Assembly: GCA_022766945.1 (NCBI GenBank)
Contig: JALEOU010000042.1
Span: 16,758 to 80,757 of the forward strand
DNA: 64,000 bases
Direction: 5' to 3'
From: Fusicatenibacter sp.
GTDB lineage: Bacteria > Bacillota > Clostridia > Lachnospirales > Lachnospiraceae
Position numbers and translations under genes: made by a program. This document shows positions 1 to 8,463 of the stretch, one piece after another. A model generated the notes under the pieces. That model was given only the letters and a program-made list of their open reading frames with translations, was not told the DNA's origin and searched no databases. How positions within the stretch are numbered: position 1 is the first letter of the stretch; each line of letters starts with the position of its first letter.

Positions 1-157
1 AAAGGAAGACCAGAATCCGAGAGTCGGAATTTTGAATATTCAGCGCCTGATTCAGAACCTGTATGGGAAGGAATATGGCCTGCAGTTTGAGAGTACACCG
101 GGAAAGGGAACGCGTGTCCTGTTAAGCTTGCCGTATCATGTGGAGAGAATCTGGTAG
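1..157 (+). CDS. Sensor histidine kinase, C-terminal end (partial)
   Basis: The window opens inside a gene read in the frame starting at base 2 and ending with TAG at 155-157. The residues seen include G-I-L-N-I-Q-R-L and a final G-K-G-T-R-V box. These match the G2 box and last strand of the HATPase_c domain of YesM-type sensor kinases that sit next to AraC-type response regulators. The gene ends 16 nt before such a regulator, so it should be the membrane kinase that phosphorylates it. The sensor part lies outside the window, so the ligand cannot be judged. The neighbouring nan operon suggests a sugar signal, which is inference. Confidence 0.8.
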   Translation, partial: KEDQNPRVGILNIQRLIQNLYGKEYGLQFESTPGKGTRVLLSLPYHVERIW

Positions 158-173
158 TGTGGGAGGAATTTGT

Positions 174-977
174 ATGTGGAAGGTGTTGCTGGCAGATGAT
201 GAACCATTCGTGAGAGAAGGATTGGAAAAGCTGATTCCCTGGAAGGAGCTGGGATATGAACTGGATGGGATCTACCGGAACGGAAAACTGCTGGTGGAAC
301 AGATTCCGGAAAAAAGGCCAGACCTGGTGATTCTGGACATCCAGATGCCGATCATGAGCGGCCTGGAAGCTGCGCGTCTGATCCAGGAACAGTGGCCGGA
401 GATTGTCATTTTATTGCTGACGGCTTATGCGGATTTTGGATATGCCCAGGAAGCGATTCATTATCATGTGCGCAGCTATGTGCTCAAAAGCAATCTCCTG
501 GAAGAGCTGCCGCGTGAGCTGAAAAAGATGACAGGCATTCTGGAACAGAATCAGCTGTTTTACGAAAAGAGAAGAGAGTTTCTGGGCACTCTGGAGGAAA
601 GTGAAGAAGTCCTGCCTGTGCCGCCGGAGGAGCACTTCAGCGATGAGCTGATCGGAAACGTGAACCATTATATTGAGGAACATCTGGCAGAGAAGATTAC
701 TCTGGATGGAATTGCGGATGCGGTCCATATGAACCGGAGCTATCTCAGCCGGGTGTATAAGCAGAAAACGGGAGAGAATCTGTTTGAAGTGATTAACCGG
801 AAACGGATTGAAAAGGCCAGGGAGTATATCCGTCAGGGAAATAAAAAGATTTACGAAATCGGTTATCTGATTGGCCTGGAGGACACAGCCTATTTCTCAA
901 AGCTGTTCAAACGTTACGAGGGCTGTTCCCCGAAAGAGTACGAGAACAGGGTACTGGCAAAGGGGGAGAAAAAGTGA
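174..977 (+). CDS. Response regulator, receiver plus AraC-type DNA-binding domain
   Basis: This is a 267-residue cytoplasmic two-component regulator. The receiver domain is residues 1-120, with the acidic pair D8-D9, phospho-acceptor D55 in the stretch LDIQMP, T83 and K105. The AraC/XylS double helix-turn-helix covers about 165-262. The start at ATG 174 is chosen because GGGAGGA lies 7 nt upstream. An in-frame ATG at 138 would overlap the kinase gene and has no ribosome site. The gene follows the kinase by 16 nt and overlaps the next lipoprotein gene by four bases (GTGA), so the three form one operon. It probably activates sugar-transport genes, and the nan operon directly downstream is the obvious candidate target (inference). 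Confidence 0.9.
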   Translation: MWKVLLADDEPFVREGLEKLIPWKELGYELDGIYRNGKLLVEQIPEKRPDLVILDIQMPIMSGLEAARLIQEQWPEIVILLLTAYADFGYAQEAIHYHVRSYVLKSNLLEELPRELKKMTGILEQNQLFYEKRREFLGTLEESEEVLPVPPEEHFSDELIGNVNHYIEEHLAEKITLDGIADAVHMNRSYLSRVYKQKTGENLFEVINRKRIEKAREYIRQGNKKIYEIGYLIGLEDTAYFSKLFKRYEGCSPKEYENRVLAKGEKK

Positions 978-2152
978 AACGTATTTGGCTGCTGTTATGT
1001 CTGATGTTTATACTGACGGGATGCCAGGAAACGGAGAATGCCATTCAGGATGGGCAAACGACGATCGTATTCCTGAACAGCTGGGGCTCTGGTGATGACA
1101 GACATCAGGTAATGCGTCAGATCTATCAGGACTTTGAAAAAGAAAATCCCGACATTAAGCTGAGTATGATTGCAATGCCTTCCTCGGAAAAGGTTGCAGA
1201 TAAGGTGCGGGAGATGGTGTCGGTGGGAAAAGTGCCAAACCTGATTTACAGCGGCGGAGGAGGAATGGATACCTTATATCCTTTTATGGCAGAGCATGAA
1301 TATCTTCTGGACCTCATGCCGTATATTAAAGAAGATAAACAATTTGCGGACTGTATCTCTCCGGAAAATTACGCGGCATTTCAGACGCAGGATGGGAAGC
1401 TGTATACGGTGACGGATATTCTGCATGTCTGCGGATACTGGTACAATGTGAACATGTTTGAAAATGCAGGCATTACACAGACACCGGAAACCTGGGAAGA
1501 GTTTCTTCTGGCCTGTGAGAAAATCAGCAGCTGGACCGAATCGATTCAGTATGATATTGTTCCGCTGCATCTGGATACAGAGACGGCGGCTCTCCTGACA
1601 GAGGCGTATGTGTCCGGCAGGGAACAGGAACCGGCTGCGGGAACAGACACATTTCAGGAAGCCATCGATCTGCTGGAGTTGATTGGCCGTTATGCGGCGC
1701 CGGAACCAGAACCGTTTACTTATCAGGATAACATCCGAAGCCTGAATATCGGCCGCTGCGCCATCTATGCAGGCGATATTGCGGGGGAGCAGCTGCTGAA
1801 TCGTGAGATCAGAATCGCATACTCGGCGTTTCCGCTTCAATCGGGAGAAAAGATGAATCTGGCATCTGCCACACCGGGATTTCTCGTGGGGAATACCGGC
1901 AATGAGGAACAGCAGGAGGCGTGCATCCGATTTCTGAAATATATGTTAAGTGAGCCTGTTCAGGAAAGAATCTTAAGAGAAGCAGGGTATCTGCCGTCGA
2001 ATCCCGGAATTGACAAAGAGGAACTGCAGGAGACCAACCCCAGACTCTATGATGCCTGGAAGATGGTGGAGGATTATGAAATACTGGGAAAGATGACGGA
2101 AAATGACGGAGAACGGGAAGAATTGAAAAAATTACTGGAAAAAAGTGAATAA
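974..2152 (+). CDS. Extracellular solute-binding lipoprotein (family 1)
   Basis: This is a 392-residue sugar-binding protein of the ABC transporter family 1 type. The N-terminus is a lipoprotein signal with lipobox L-T-G-C, so Cys17 would be lipid-anchored on the outer face of the membrane. The body has typical family-1 features, including an early F-L-N-S-W-G strand and a C-terminal helix region with P-V-Q-E-R. Translation starts at GTG, overlapping the regulator stop codon. No permease genes follow before the terminator, so it may share the nan permeases. It may instead act as a ligand-presenting partner of the sensor kinase, as is seen for some kinase/regulator/binding-protein triads. Its ligand is unknown. 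Confidence 0.85.
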   Translation: MKRIWLLLCLMFILTGCQETENAIQDGQTTIVFLNSWGSGDDRHQVMRQIYQDFEKENPDIKLSMIAMPSSEKVADKVREMVSVGKVPNLIYSGGGGMDTLYPFMAEHEYLLDLMPYIKEDKQFADCISPENYAAFQTQDGKLYTVTDILHVCGYWYNVNMFENAGITQTPETWEEFLLACEKISSWTESIQYDIVPLHLDTETAALLTEAYVSGREQEPAAGTDTFQEAIDLLELIGRYAAPEPEPFTYQDNIRSLNIGRCAIYAGDIAGEQLLNREIRIAYSAFPLQSGEKMNLASATPGFLVGNTGNEEQQEACIRFLKYMLSEPVQERILREAGYLPSNPGIDKEELQETNPRLYDAWKMVEDYEILGKMTENDGEREELKKLLEKSE

Positions 2153-2180
2153 AAGACAACAAAAGGTCAACCACGTACAA

Positions 2181-2224
2181 AAAACGGAACTGCAGAATAT
2201 TTTTCCGACAGTTCCGTTTTTTTT
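2181..2224 (+). terminator. Rho-independent terminator after the two-component operon
   Basis: A 12-bp perfect stem (AAAACGGAACTG at 2181-2192, CAGTTCCGTTTT at 2209-2220) encloses a 16-nt loop and runs into a tract of eight T. It lies 28 nt after the binding-protein stop codon and separates this operon from nanE. Confidence 0.9.
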
Positions 2225-2271
2225 GCGAAAAAAATGGAAAATAAAAGACAAAATACTGTAAATCAGAAAAA

Positions 2272-2300
2272 TGGTGTTCGAAAAAAATCGCCGATATAAT
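2272..2300 (+). promoter_or_regulatory. Probable nan operon promoter
   Basis: A perfect -10 box TATAAT sits at 2295-2300, 46 nt before the nanE start. The region 16-18 nt upstream (around TGGTGT) is a poor -35. That fits a promoter needing an activator, such as the AraC-type regulator encoded upstream (inference). Confidence 0.5.
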
Positions 2301-2345
2301 GAAAATCAGGGAAACAAAACAGAGCAAAAACAAGGAGGGTTTTTC

Positions 2346-3074
2346 GTGGAAAACAATATGGAGAAGAGTGTGGAAGAGCGAATACGGTCTCTGAAAGGCA
2401 GGCTGATTGTCTCCTGTCAGGCTTTACCGGAGGAACCGCTGCATTCGTCCTTTATTATGGGGAGAATGGCAGTGGCAGCCAGGCAGGGCGGCGCTTCCGG
2501 TATCCGGGCGAATACGGCGGAAGATATCCGGGAGATCCAAAAAGAGACCCATCTGCCGGTTATCGGGATTGTAAAGCACAATTATCCGGACAGCGGGGTT
2601 TACATTACGCCTACGATGCGGGAGATCGAGGAGCTGATGAGTGTAAAACCGGAGATCATTGCCATGGACGCTACCGGGGCGATGCGGCCAAAAGGAGTAT
2701 CGCTGGCAGAATTTTTTTCTCAGGTCAAAGAGAAATATCCGGACCAGAAACTGATGGCAGACTGCTCTACCATTGCGGAAGCGCTGCTGGCAGATCAGCT
2801 GGGATTTGATTTTATCGGGACTACCATGGTCGGATACACCCCGCAGAGTCAGGGAAATCGGATCGAGAAGGATGACTTTGCAATTTTGAGGGAAATCCTC
2901 TGCAGTGTAAAGCATCCCGTGATTGCGGAGGGAAATATCAATACGCCGGAGAAAGCAAAGCGAGTGATCGAGCTTGGCGCTTATGCGGTTGTTGTCGGCA
3001 GCAGTATTACAAGACCGCAGCTGATCACCAGAGAATATGCAAAGGCCATTGAGGAACTTGAGAAAGGGGACTGA
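2346..3074 (+). CDS. nanE: N-acetylmannosamine-6-phosphate 2-epimerase
   Basis: NanE converts ManNAc-6-phosphate to GlcNAc-6-phosphate in the cytoplasm, the step that links sialic acid breakdown to amino-sugar metabolism. The 242-residue protein is a TIM barrel of normal family length. K77 in G-I-V-K-H-N-Y and E195 in V-I-A-E-G-N match the catalytic Lys and Glu of the family. The phosphate-binding end V-V-V-G-S-S-I-T-R-P is present. The start is GTG 2346, placed 6-7 nt after AAGGAGGG. Longer in-frame readings reach back to 2271 but lack a ribosome site. It is the first gene of the nan operon, and nanA follows after 5 nt. Confidence 0.95.
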   Translation: MENNMEKSVEERIRSLKGRLIVSCQALPEEPLHSSFIMGRMAVAARQGGASGIRANTAEDIREIQKETHLPVIGIVKHNYPDSGVYITPTMREIEELMSVKPEIIAMDATGAMRPKGVSLAEFFSQVKEKYPDQKLMADCSTIAEALLADQLGFDFIGTTMVGYTPQSQGNRIEKDDFAILREILCSVKHPVIAEGNINTPEKAKRVIELGAYAVVVGSSITRPQLITREYAKAIEELEKGD

Positions 3075-3079
3075 GAAGT

Positions 3080-4009
3080 ATGAGGGATCTGGAGAAATAC
3101 AGGGGAGTCATCCCGGCCTTTTATGCCTGCTATGACGAAAACGGCGAAATCAACGGGCAGAAGGTGGAAGCGCTGGCATCTTATTTTCTGCGAAAAGGTG
3201 TGAAAGGTGTCTATGTCAACGGTTCTTCCGGTGAGTGCATTTATCAGAGTGTTGAGGACAGAAAAAAAGTTCTGGAACACGTGATGAAAGCAGTTGGAGG
3301 ACGTCTGACTGTGATTGCACATGTAGCCTGCAACAACACAAGTGACAGTGTGGAGCTGGCAAGGCATGCGGAAGCACTGGGAGTTGATGCGATCGCTGCA
3401 ATTCCGCCGATTTACTTTCATCTGCCGGAGTACGCCATTGCGGACTACTGGAATGAGATCAGTGCGGCGGCACCAAAGACAGATTTTATCATTTACAACA
3501 TTCCGCAGCTGGCAGGAGTGGCACTGACGCCTTCTCTGTTCCGAAAGATGCGTGAGAATCCCAATGTGATTGGCGTCAAGAATTCCTCCATGCCGGTTCA
3601 GGATATTCAGGTCTTTAAGGCGCTTGGAGGAGCGGACTGCATTGTATTCAATGGACCGGACGAACAGTATGTCGGAGGCAGACTGATGGGAGCGGAAGGA
3701 GCGATCGGAGGAACCTACGGTGTGATGCCGGAGCTGTATCTGGAAATGGAAGAATGCATCCGCAGGGGAGAACTGAAGAAGGCGAGAGAAATTCAGTATA
3801 CGGTGAATGACATCATCGGACTGCTCTGTTCCGGACACGGAAATATGTATGCCATGATCAAAGAGGTGCTGAAGAAACGGGAAAACCTGGATCTTGGCGG
3901 TGTGCGCAAGCCGTTTCCGCAGGTTCTGCCTTCCGATCAGGAAATCATAGATCAGGCGGCTGACCGGATTGCATGGGCAGTCAGGACTTATGTTGAACGA
4001 GGAGAATAA
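3080..4009 (+). CDS. nanA: N-acetylneuraminate lyase
   Basis: This aldolase of the DapA/NanA superfamily splits N-acetylneuraminate into ManNAc and pyruvate. The 309-residue protein carries the carboxylate-binding motif G-S-S-G-E at 48-52, the catalytic tyrosine Y139 in Y-N-I-P and the Schiff-base lysine K167 in G-V-K-N-S-S. Those motifs are shared by the superfamily. The assignment to sialic acid lyase rests on the neighbours nanE, yhcH and nanK. The start codon follows the nanE stop by 5 nt, so the two are likely coupled. Dihydrodipicolinate synthase is the main alternative and is unlikely here. Confidence 0.93.
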   Translation: MRDLEKYRGVIPAFYACYDENGEINGQKVEALASYFLRKGVKGVYVNGSSGECIYQSVEDRKKVLEHVMKAVGGRLTVIAHVACNNTSDSVELARHAEALGVDAIAAIPPIYFHLPEYAIADYWNEISAAAPKTDFIIYNIPQLAGVALTPSLFRKMRENPNVIGVKNSSMPVQDIQVFKALGGADCIVFNGPDEQYVGGRLMGAEGAIGGTYGVMPELYLEMEECIRRGELKKAREIQYTVNDIIGLLCSGHGNMYAMIKEVLKKRENLDLGGVRKPFPQVLPSDQEIIDQAADRIAWAVRTYVERGE

Positions 4010-4010
4010 C

Positions 4011-4484
4011 GTGATCATTGGGAATATAGAGGATTTGGAACGGTGCAAAGGTCTGGAAGAAAAGATCAGAGTCTGTCTGGACTATGCAAGAGACAGGCAG
4101 ATGGAACAGTGGCCATGCGGCAGTTATGCTATGGAGAATGGAATAAGGGTGAATATCAATGAATACCAGACGGCTCCGCTCTGCGAAAGGAAGATTTTTG
4201 AGGCCCATAAAAAGTACATGGATCTGCAGCTGATGCTTTTGGGGAGAGAGTTCACAGTGTTTGGAAAGACCAGCAAAATGGAGACGGGAACTTACGACTC
4301 GGAGCATGACATCATGGAAGCCATGGGAGAGAAAAGCGGCTGCTGGATTCTGGAACCCGGGGATTTTATCGTGTGTGACCCGGAGGATGCTCACAAAACG
4401 GGGATTCTGATCACGGGTCCGTGCACAGTAAAAAAAGCGGTATTTAAGATACCAGTTACAGGAAGCAGCAGGGAAACGATATGA
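4011..4484 (+). CDS. nanQ: YhcH/YjgK/YiaL family protein, sialic-acid anomerase-like
   Basis: The 157-residue protein belongs to the YhcH/YjgK/YiaL (DUF386) cupin-like family. It begins M-I-I-G-N-I as family members do and contains the metal-binding-type stretches E-A-H-K-K-Y-M-D-L and P-E-D-A-H-K. The E. coli relative NanQ speeds anomerisation of sialic acid sugars. That role fits a position between the lyase and the kinase genes. The start is GTG 4011, after GAGGAG at 3999-4004. The upstream ATG at 3990 lies inside nanA and has no ribosome site. Its end overlaps nanK by four bases. The symbol is by family and context, so it is less certain than nanE and nanA. Confidence 0.8.
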   Translation: MIIGNIEDLERCKGLEEKIRVCLDYARDRQMEQWPCGSYAMENGIRVNINEYQTAPLCERKIFEAHKKYMDLQLMLLGREFTVFGKTSKMETGTYDSEHDIMEAMGEKSGCWILEPGDFIVCDPEDAHKTGILITGPCTVKKAVFKIPVTGSSRETI

Positions 4485-5407
4485 GAAAAAAATATATTTG
4501 CCTGGATGTGGGCGGTACTTATCTGAAATATGGCATTCTTTTGAAGTCCGGGGAAATCCTGAAAAAAGGGAAAGTAAGGACCGCATCGGAGGAGGGAGGA
4601 ACAGCTGTTTTTGAACAGGTCGTCCATCTGATTCAAAAACAGCTGGAAAGCACAAGAGCAGATGGGATCTGTATTTCCACAACCGGTATGGTGGACCCGG
4701 TGTCTGGAAAAATTTTGTACTCCTCGGATGCGATTCCCGGATATGCAGGAATCGTATACAAGCCCTTTTTGGAACAGAAATTCGGAATTCCCTGTCAGAT
4801 CGAAAATGATGTCAACTGTGCCGGGCTTGCGGAAAGTATTTCCGGCGCGGGAAAAGACAGCAGAATCAATCTGTGCCTGACGGTTGGGACGGGCATTGGG
4901 GGATGTCTGGTTGTGGATAAAAAGATCTACCATGGAAGTTCCAATAGCGCCTGTGAAGTCGGCTATATGAAAATACCACAGGGGGAATTCCAGAAGGAGG
5001 CATCTGCGAGTGCTCTGTGTGAAATAGTGACAGGCAGGAAAAGACAGATCGGGGCAGCAGAGGATGCGTGGGATGGGATTCGTATTTTTGAGGCAGCAAA
5101 GAGGGGAGATCCCATTTGTATGCAGGCGCTTGAGGAACTTGCAGATACACTGGCTTTGGGAATCGCGAATATCTGTTATGTGGTGAATCCGCAGACGGTA
5201 ATTCTCGGCGGCGGAATTATGGAACAGGAAGCGTATATGAAGCCACGCATCGAGCGGGCACTGGACAGATACCTTGTCCCGCAGATACTGCAAAACACGG
5301 CCATTCGTATGGCAGAACATCAAAATGATGCAGGGTTACTCGGAGCACTCTATCATTTTCTGTCTGCGGAGCGGGAGGAGAAAAAGAGAAAGAGGAGGAG
5401 AGAGTGA
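4481..5407 (+). CDS. nanK: ROK-family kinase, N-acetylmannosamine kinase
   Basis: The 308-residue ROK protein would phosphorylate ManNAc to ManNAc-6-phosphate with ATP, between the nanA and nanE steps. The N-terminal phosphate loop D-V-G-G-T-Y-L-K and the motif G-T-G-I-G-G are clear. The expected sugar-contact stretch appears as C-E-V-G-Y-M-K instead of E-x-G-H. The usual Cys-x-Cys-Gly zinc motif that follows in most ROK kinases is absent. In its place is G-E-F-Q-K-E-A-S-A-S. The C-terminus is very basic (E-K-K-R-K-R-R-R-E). It starts with an ATGA overlap with the gene before, and its stop directly abuts the permease start. Confidence 0.85.
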   Translation: MRKKYICLDVGGTYLKYGILLKSGEILKKGKVRTASEEGGTAVFEQVVHLIQKQLESTRADGICISTTGMVDPVSGKILYSSDAIPGYAGIVYKPFLEQKFGIPCQIENDVNCAGLAESISGAGKDSRINLCLTVGTGIGGCLVVDKKIYHGSSNSACEVGYMKIPQGEFQKEASASALCEIVTGRKRQIGAAEDAWDGIRIFEAAKRGDPICMQALEELADTLALGIANICYVVNPQTVILGGGIMEQEAYMKPRIERALDRYLVPQILQNTAIRMAEHQNDAGLLGALYHFLSAEREEKKRKRRRE

Positions 5408-6343
5408 ATGAAACAAAAAGCAAGTCAAAAAAATGATCGGCTAAAACAGATGAAACGATATGTACCATTTTATCTGTTTGCACTTCCGGCAATTATCTGT
5501 GTGATTCTGTTCAACTATCTGCCTATGAAAGGCATCATTATTGCATTTAAGGATTACAAGATGGCACGTGGCATTGCGGGAAGCGAGTGGGTAGGACTGA
5601 AACATTTCAAAGCAGTGTTTACAGACCCCAATTTCTACCGTGTACTGGGAAATACACTCAAGATCAGTATTCTGACTCTTCTGACCACATTTCCGGTCAC
5701 GATTGTGTTTACCATTCTCATGAATGAACTCCGGGGAAAACGGTTTAAGAAATGTGTTCAGACAATTACGTATATGCCCCATTTTCTGTCTTGGGTCGTG
5801 GTAGGAACTTTTGTGTACCAGATCCTGTCTCCTACAGGTGGTATGATGAATACAATTCTGGTGAAGTTAGGAGTTTTGGACAGTCCCTACTTTTTCATGG
5901 CAGACCAGAAAGCGTTCGTTCCAATTTATCTGGTTACGAATCTGTGGAAAACCACAGGCTACAGTATTGTCATCTACCTGGCAACGATTTCCGGTATTGA
6001 TACCTCTCTGTACGATGCGGCATCGATTGACGGTGCAAACCGTTTTCAGAGAATTTTACACATTACACTTCCTGCGATGCTGCCAACCATGTGTACCATG
6101 CTGATCCTGCAGGTGGGAAATCTGATCAGCGTAGGTTTTGATCCGATTTACAACCTGTATAATGATGCTACTTATCAGACAGCAGATGTTATTTCAACGT
6201 ATGTTTACCGAAAAGGTATGATTGAGAGCCGGTACGATTTATCTACCGCTATCGGTTTGTTTCAGAATGTGGTAAGCCTTGCGTTGGTGCTGTCGGCAAA
6301 CTGGTTTGCAAGAAAGACAAATCCGGAATATAAGATTATCTAG
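5408..6343 (+). CDS. Sugar ABC transporter permease, LplB type
   Basis: This 311-residue inner-membrane permease has about six transmembrane segments and opens with a basic cytoplasmic leader followed by F-A-L-P-A-I-I-C-V-I-L-F-N-Y-L-P-M-K-G, characteristic of the LplB subgroup. The coupling loop E-A-A type is seen as D-A-A-S-I-D-G-A-N, which contacts the shared ATPase. No ATPase gene lies in this operon. That is usual for the subgroup, which borrows a housekeeping MsmX-like ATPase encoded elsewhere. The start ATG immediately follows the nanK stop. With the next permease and the lipoprotein at 8464 it should import sialic acid or a sialoside. Confidence 0.9.
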   Translation: MKQKASQKNDRLKQMKRYVPFYLFALPAIICVILFNYLPMKGIIIAFKDYKMARGIAGSEWVGLKHFKAVFTDPNFYRVLGNTLKISILTLLTTFPVTIVFTILMNELRGKRFKKCVQTITYMPHFLSWVVVGTFVYQILSPTGGMMNTILVKLGVLDSPYFFMADQKAFVPIYLVTNLWKTTGYSIVIYLATISGIDTSLYDAASIDGANRFQRILHITLPAMLPTMCTMLILQVGNLISVGFDPIYNLYNDATYQTADVISTYVYRKGMIESRYDLSTAIGLFQNVVSLALVLSANWFARKTNPEYKII

Positions 6344-6354
6344 GGAGGTAAAGC

Positions 6355-7278
6355 ATGAAAAAGAAATCCGAAATGCAGGATCAGCCAATCAAATATAAGG
6401 TTTCTACGGCCAGCCGTGTGTTTGATACCTGCAATATTATTTTTATGATATTGTTTTGCATTACGATCCTGATTCCGTTCTGGGATATGATTGTACGGTC
6501 TTTTTCCAGGGCACAGGATATTTCCTATATGCACATCAACTTATTTCCGAAGGTCTGGACTTTTTCGGCGTATGAATACTGCTTCCAGGACGGAGAGATT
6601 GTTTCCGCTCTTTTGATGTCAGTTGCCAGAACTGTGGTTGGAACGGTGATACATATAATGGTCTGCTGCATGGCGGCCTATACACTGACCAGAAATGAGA
6701 TGCCGTTTATCAAAGTGATTACGGTCATACTGCTGATTCCAATGTTTGTCAATGCGGGAATGATTCCTACCTACCTGAATATTAAGGATCTGGGTCTGAT
6801 TGACAACTTCCTGGTGTATGTACTCCCAAGTGCTTTCTCGATCTTTGATTGTATCATTATCCGAAATTATTTCTTCTCGATCGATAAAGGAATGGAAGAG
6901 GCAGCAAGTATTGATGGGGCTTCCTACTACAGGATTTTCGGATCCATCCTGTTGCCTCTGTCCAAACCGGTGATTGCAACGGTTTCCCTTTGGCAGATGG
7001 TTGGACAGTGGAATGCCTGGTTTGATAACATGGTTTATACCAGGGGGAATAAAAATTTGATGACATTGCAGTACATGCTCCGTAGAATGCTGGATAGCAT
7101 GAGCCAGAAATCCGGTGCAACATATCAATTGGAGGCAATGGGACAGACTGTGGATATGAATCCTGATACGGTCAAAGCAGCGACAACGATTCTTGTAGTA
7201 TTGCCAATTGTCATTATCTACCCGTTTGTACAGAAATACTTTGTAAAAGGTATTATGGTAGGAGCGGTCAAAGGATAA
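6355..7278 (+). CDS. Sugar ABC transporter permease, YtcP/CarB type
   Basis: This is the second permease of the heterodimer, 307 residues with about six membrane spans. The coupling motif is E-E-A-A-S-I-D-G-A-S-Y at about 181-191. The C-terminus ends V-K-G-I-M-V-G-A-V-K-G, the conserved tail of YtcP-like permeases. An AGGGAGG site 7 nt upstream sets the start, 11 nt after the first permease. Both permeases resemble the pair at 15091-16936, so the window holds two copies of the same transporter type assigned to different sugars by their binding proteins and enzymes. Confidence 0.9.
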   Translation: MKKKSEMQDQPIKYKVSTASRVFDTCNIIFMILFCITILIPFWDMIVRSFSRAQDISYMHINLFPKVWTFSAYEYCFQDGEIVSALLMSVARTVVGTVIHIMVCCMAAYTLTRNEMPFIKVITVILLIPMFVNAGMIPTYLNIKDLGLIDNFLVYVLPSAFSIFDCIIIRNYFFSIDKGMEEAASIDGASYYRIFGSILLPLSKPVIATVSLWQMVGQWNAWFDNMVYTRGNKNLMTLQYMLRRMLDSMSQKSGATYQLEAMGQTVDMNPDTVKAATTILVVLPIVIIYPFVQKYFVKGIMVGAVKG

Positions 7279-7347
7279 AGAGAAAAACTAAAAACCGTGC
7301 ATTTGAATCAGAAGAAAGAGAGGAAAACAAGAGGAGAAAGGAATGCT

Positions 7348-8442
7348 ATGAGAACACATACATTTGGAATTCAGGCAGCTGATTTACGACCGGATCTGTC
7401 AAAGGAAAATCCCAGAAACAGCGAAGGCGCTTTCTATACGAAACACAATGGAGAGATTTTGTTTGTTTACAGTCGGTTCAAAGGAAAAAGCAATGCGGAT
7501 TCCGCCAGTGCCGATATCTGTCTGCTTTGTTCTGAAGATGACGGAAAAACATTTGGCAAAGAGAAAACGATTCTCACCTGTGAAGGGGAAGAGGCAGTAA
7601 ATATCATGTCGCTCTCTTTTCTGGAAATGGAAAACGGGGATATTGGACTTTTTTATCTGGTAAGAAGCACTTATACACGCATGCGGATGTATTTGAGAAG
7701 ATCCTCAGATGGTGGAAAGACCTGGGGGGAGAGAGTACTTTGCATGCCGCAGGATGGTTTCTTTGTAGTAAACAATGATCGAGTGATCAGACTATCCAGT
7801 GGAAGAATTCTTATTCCAGCGGCACGGCATGCTGCCATGGCAGATCATTTTGATGGCAGATCAGATGTAGTTTTTTTCTATTCCGATGATGATGGAAGAA
7901 CCTGGAAAGAAGCGGATACGAAGTGCAGCATTTCCTATACAATGTATTGCCGATCTGGACTTCAGGAGCCTGGTGTACTGGAATTGTCGCCGGGGGTACT
8001 GTGGAGCTGGGCCAGAACAGATCTGGGAAGACAGTATGAGATGTTCTCCCTGGACTACGGAGAACACTGGAGTGCCTGCCAGCCGTCGCAGTTTACTGGT
8101 CCATGCAGTCCACTTTGCATGAAAAGAGGATGGGACGGTGATCTGTATGCCGTCTGGAATCCAATACCGGAATACAATGGAAGAGAAACAGATCAGGCGT
8201 TTTTCCATGGAGGAAGAAGCCCATTGGTCATTGCGAAGAGCAGTGATCAGGGAAAAACATTTACGGATCCCATCGCATTTGAAACAGATCCGGACAGAGG
8301 TTATTGCTACTGCAGCATTCATTTCACAGAGCATGTACTGCTGCTGGCTTATTGTGCAGGAGGCGAAGAAGATGGAAGCTGTCTGGCAAGAACGGTGATC
8401 AGGCGTATAGAAAAAGAAGAACTGGATCAGGTTTTACAGTGA
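7348..8442 (+). CDS. Asp-box (BNR) sialidase-like protein, cytoplasmic
   Basis: The 364-residue protein is a predicted six-bladed beta-propeller of the sialidase superfamily (BNR_2-like). Five Asp-box repeats can be read: S-E-D-D-G-K-T-F, S-S-D-G-G-K-T-W, S-D-D-D-G-R-T-W, S-L-D-Y-G-E-H-W and S-S-D-Q-G-K-T-F. There is no signal peptide, so it should act on sugar that has been imported. The canonical F/Y-R-I-P motif of GH33 is not present. Instead the N-terminus has E-N-P-R-N-S-E-G-A-F. The start ATG 7348 follows GAGGAGAAAGG; an in-frame start at 7297 lacks one. The position in a nan operon supports a role with sialosides or a modified sialic acid, but the reaction is not proven. Confidence 0.75.
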   Translation: MRTHTFGIQAADLRPDLSKENPRNSEGAFYTKHNGEILFVYSRFKGKSNADSASADICLLCSEDDGKTFGKEKTILTCEGEEAVNIMSLSFLEMENGDIGLFYLVRSTYTRMRMYLRRSSDGGKTWGERVLCMPQDGFFVVNNDRVIRLSSGRILIPAARHAAMADHFDGRSDVVFFYSDDDGRTWKEADTKCSISYTMYCRSGLQEPGVLELSPGVLWSWARTDLGRQYEMFSLDYGEHWSACQPSQFTGPCSPLCMKRGWDGDLYAVWNPIPEYNGRETDQAFFHGGRSPLVIAKSSDQGKTFTDPIAFETDPDRGYCYCSIHFTEHVLLLAYCAGGEEDGSCLARTVIRRIEKEELDQVLQ

Positions 8443-8463
8443 AAAGAAAAGGAGGATATAAAA

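Noticed and set aside
2981..4048. Long minus-strand reading (355 codons) across nanA
   Set aside because: It is the complement of the well-supported nanA gene, rich in His/Cys/Arg, with no ribosome site.
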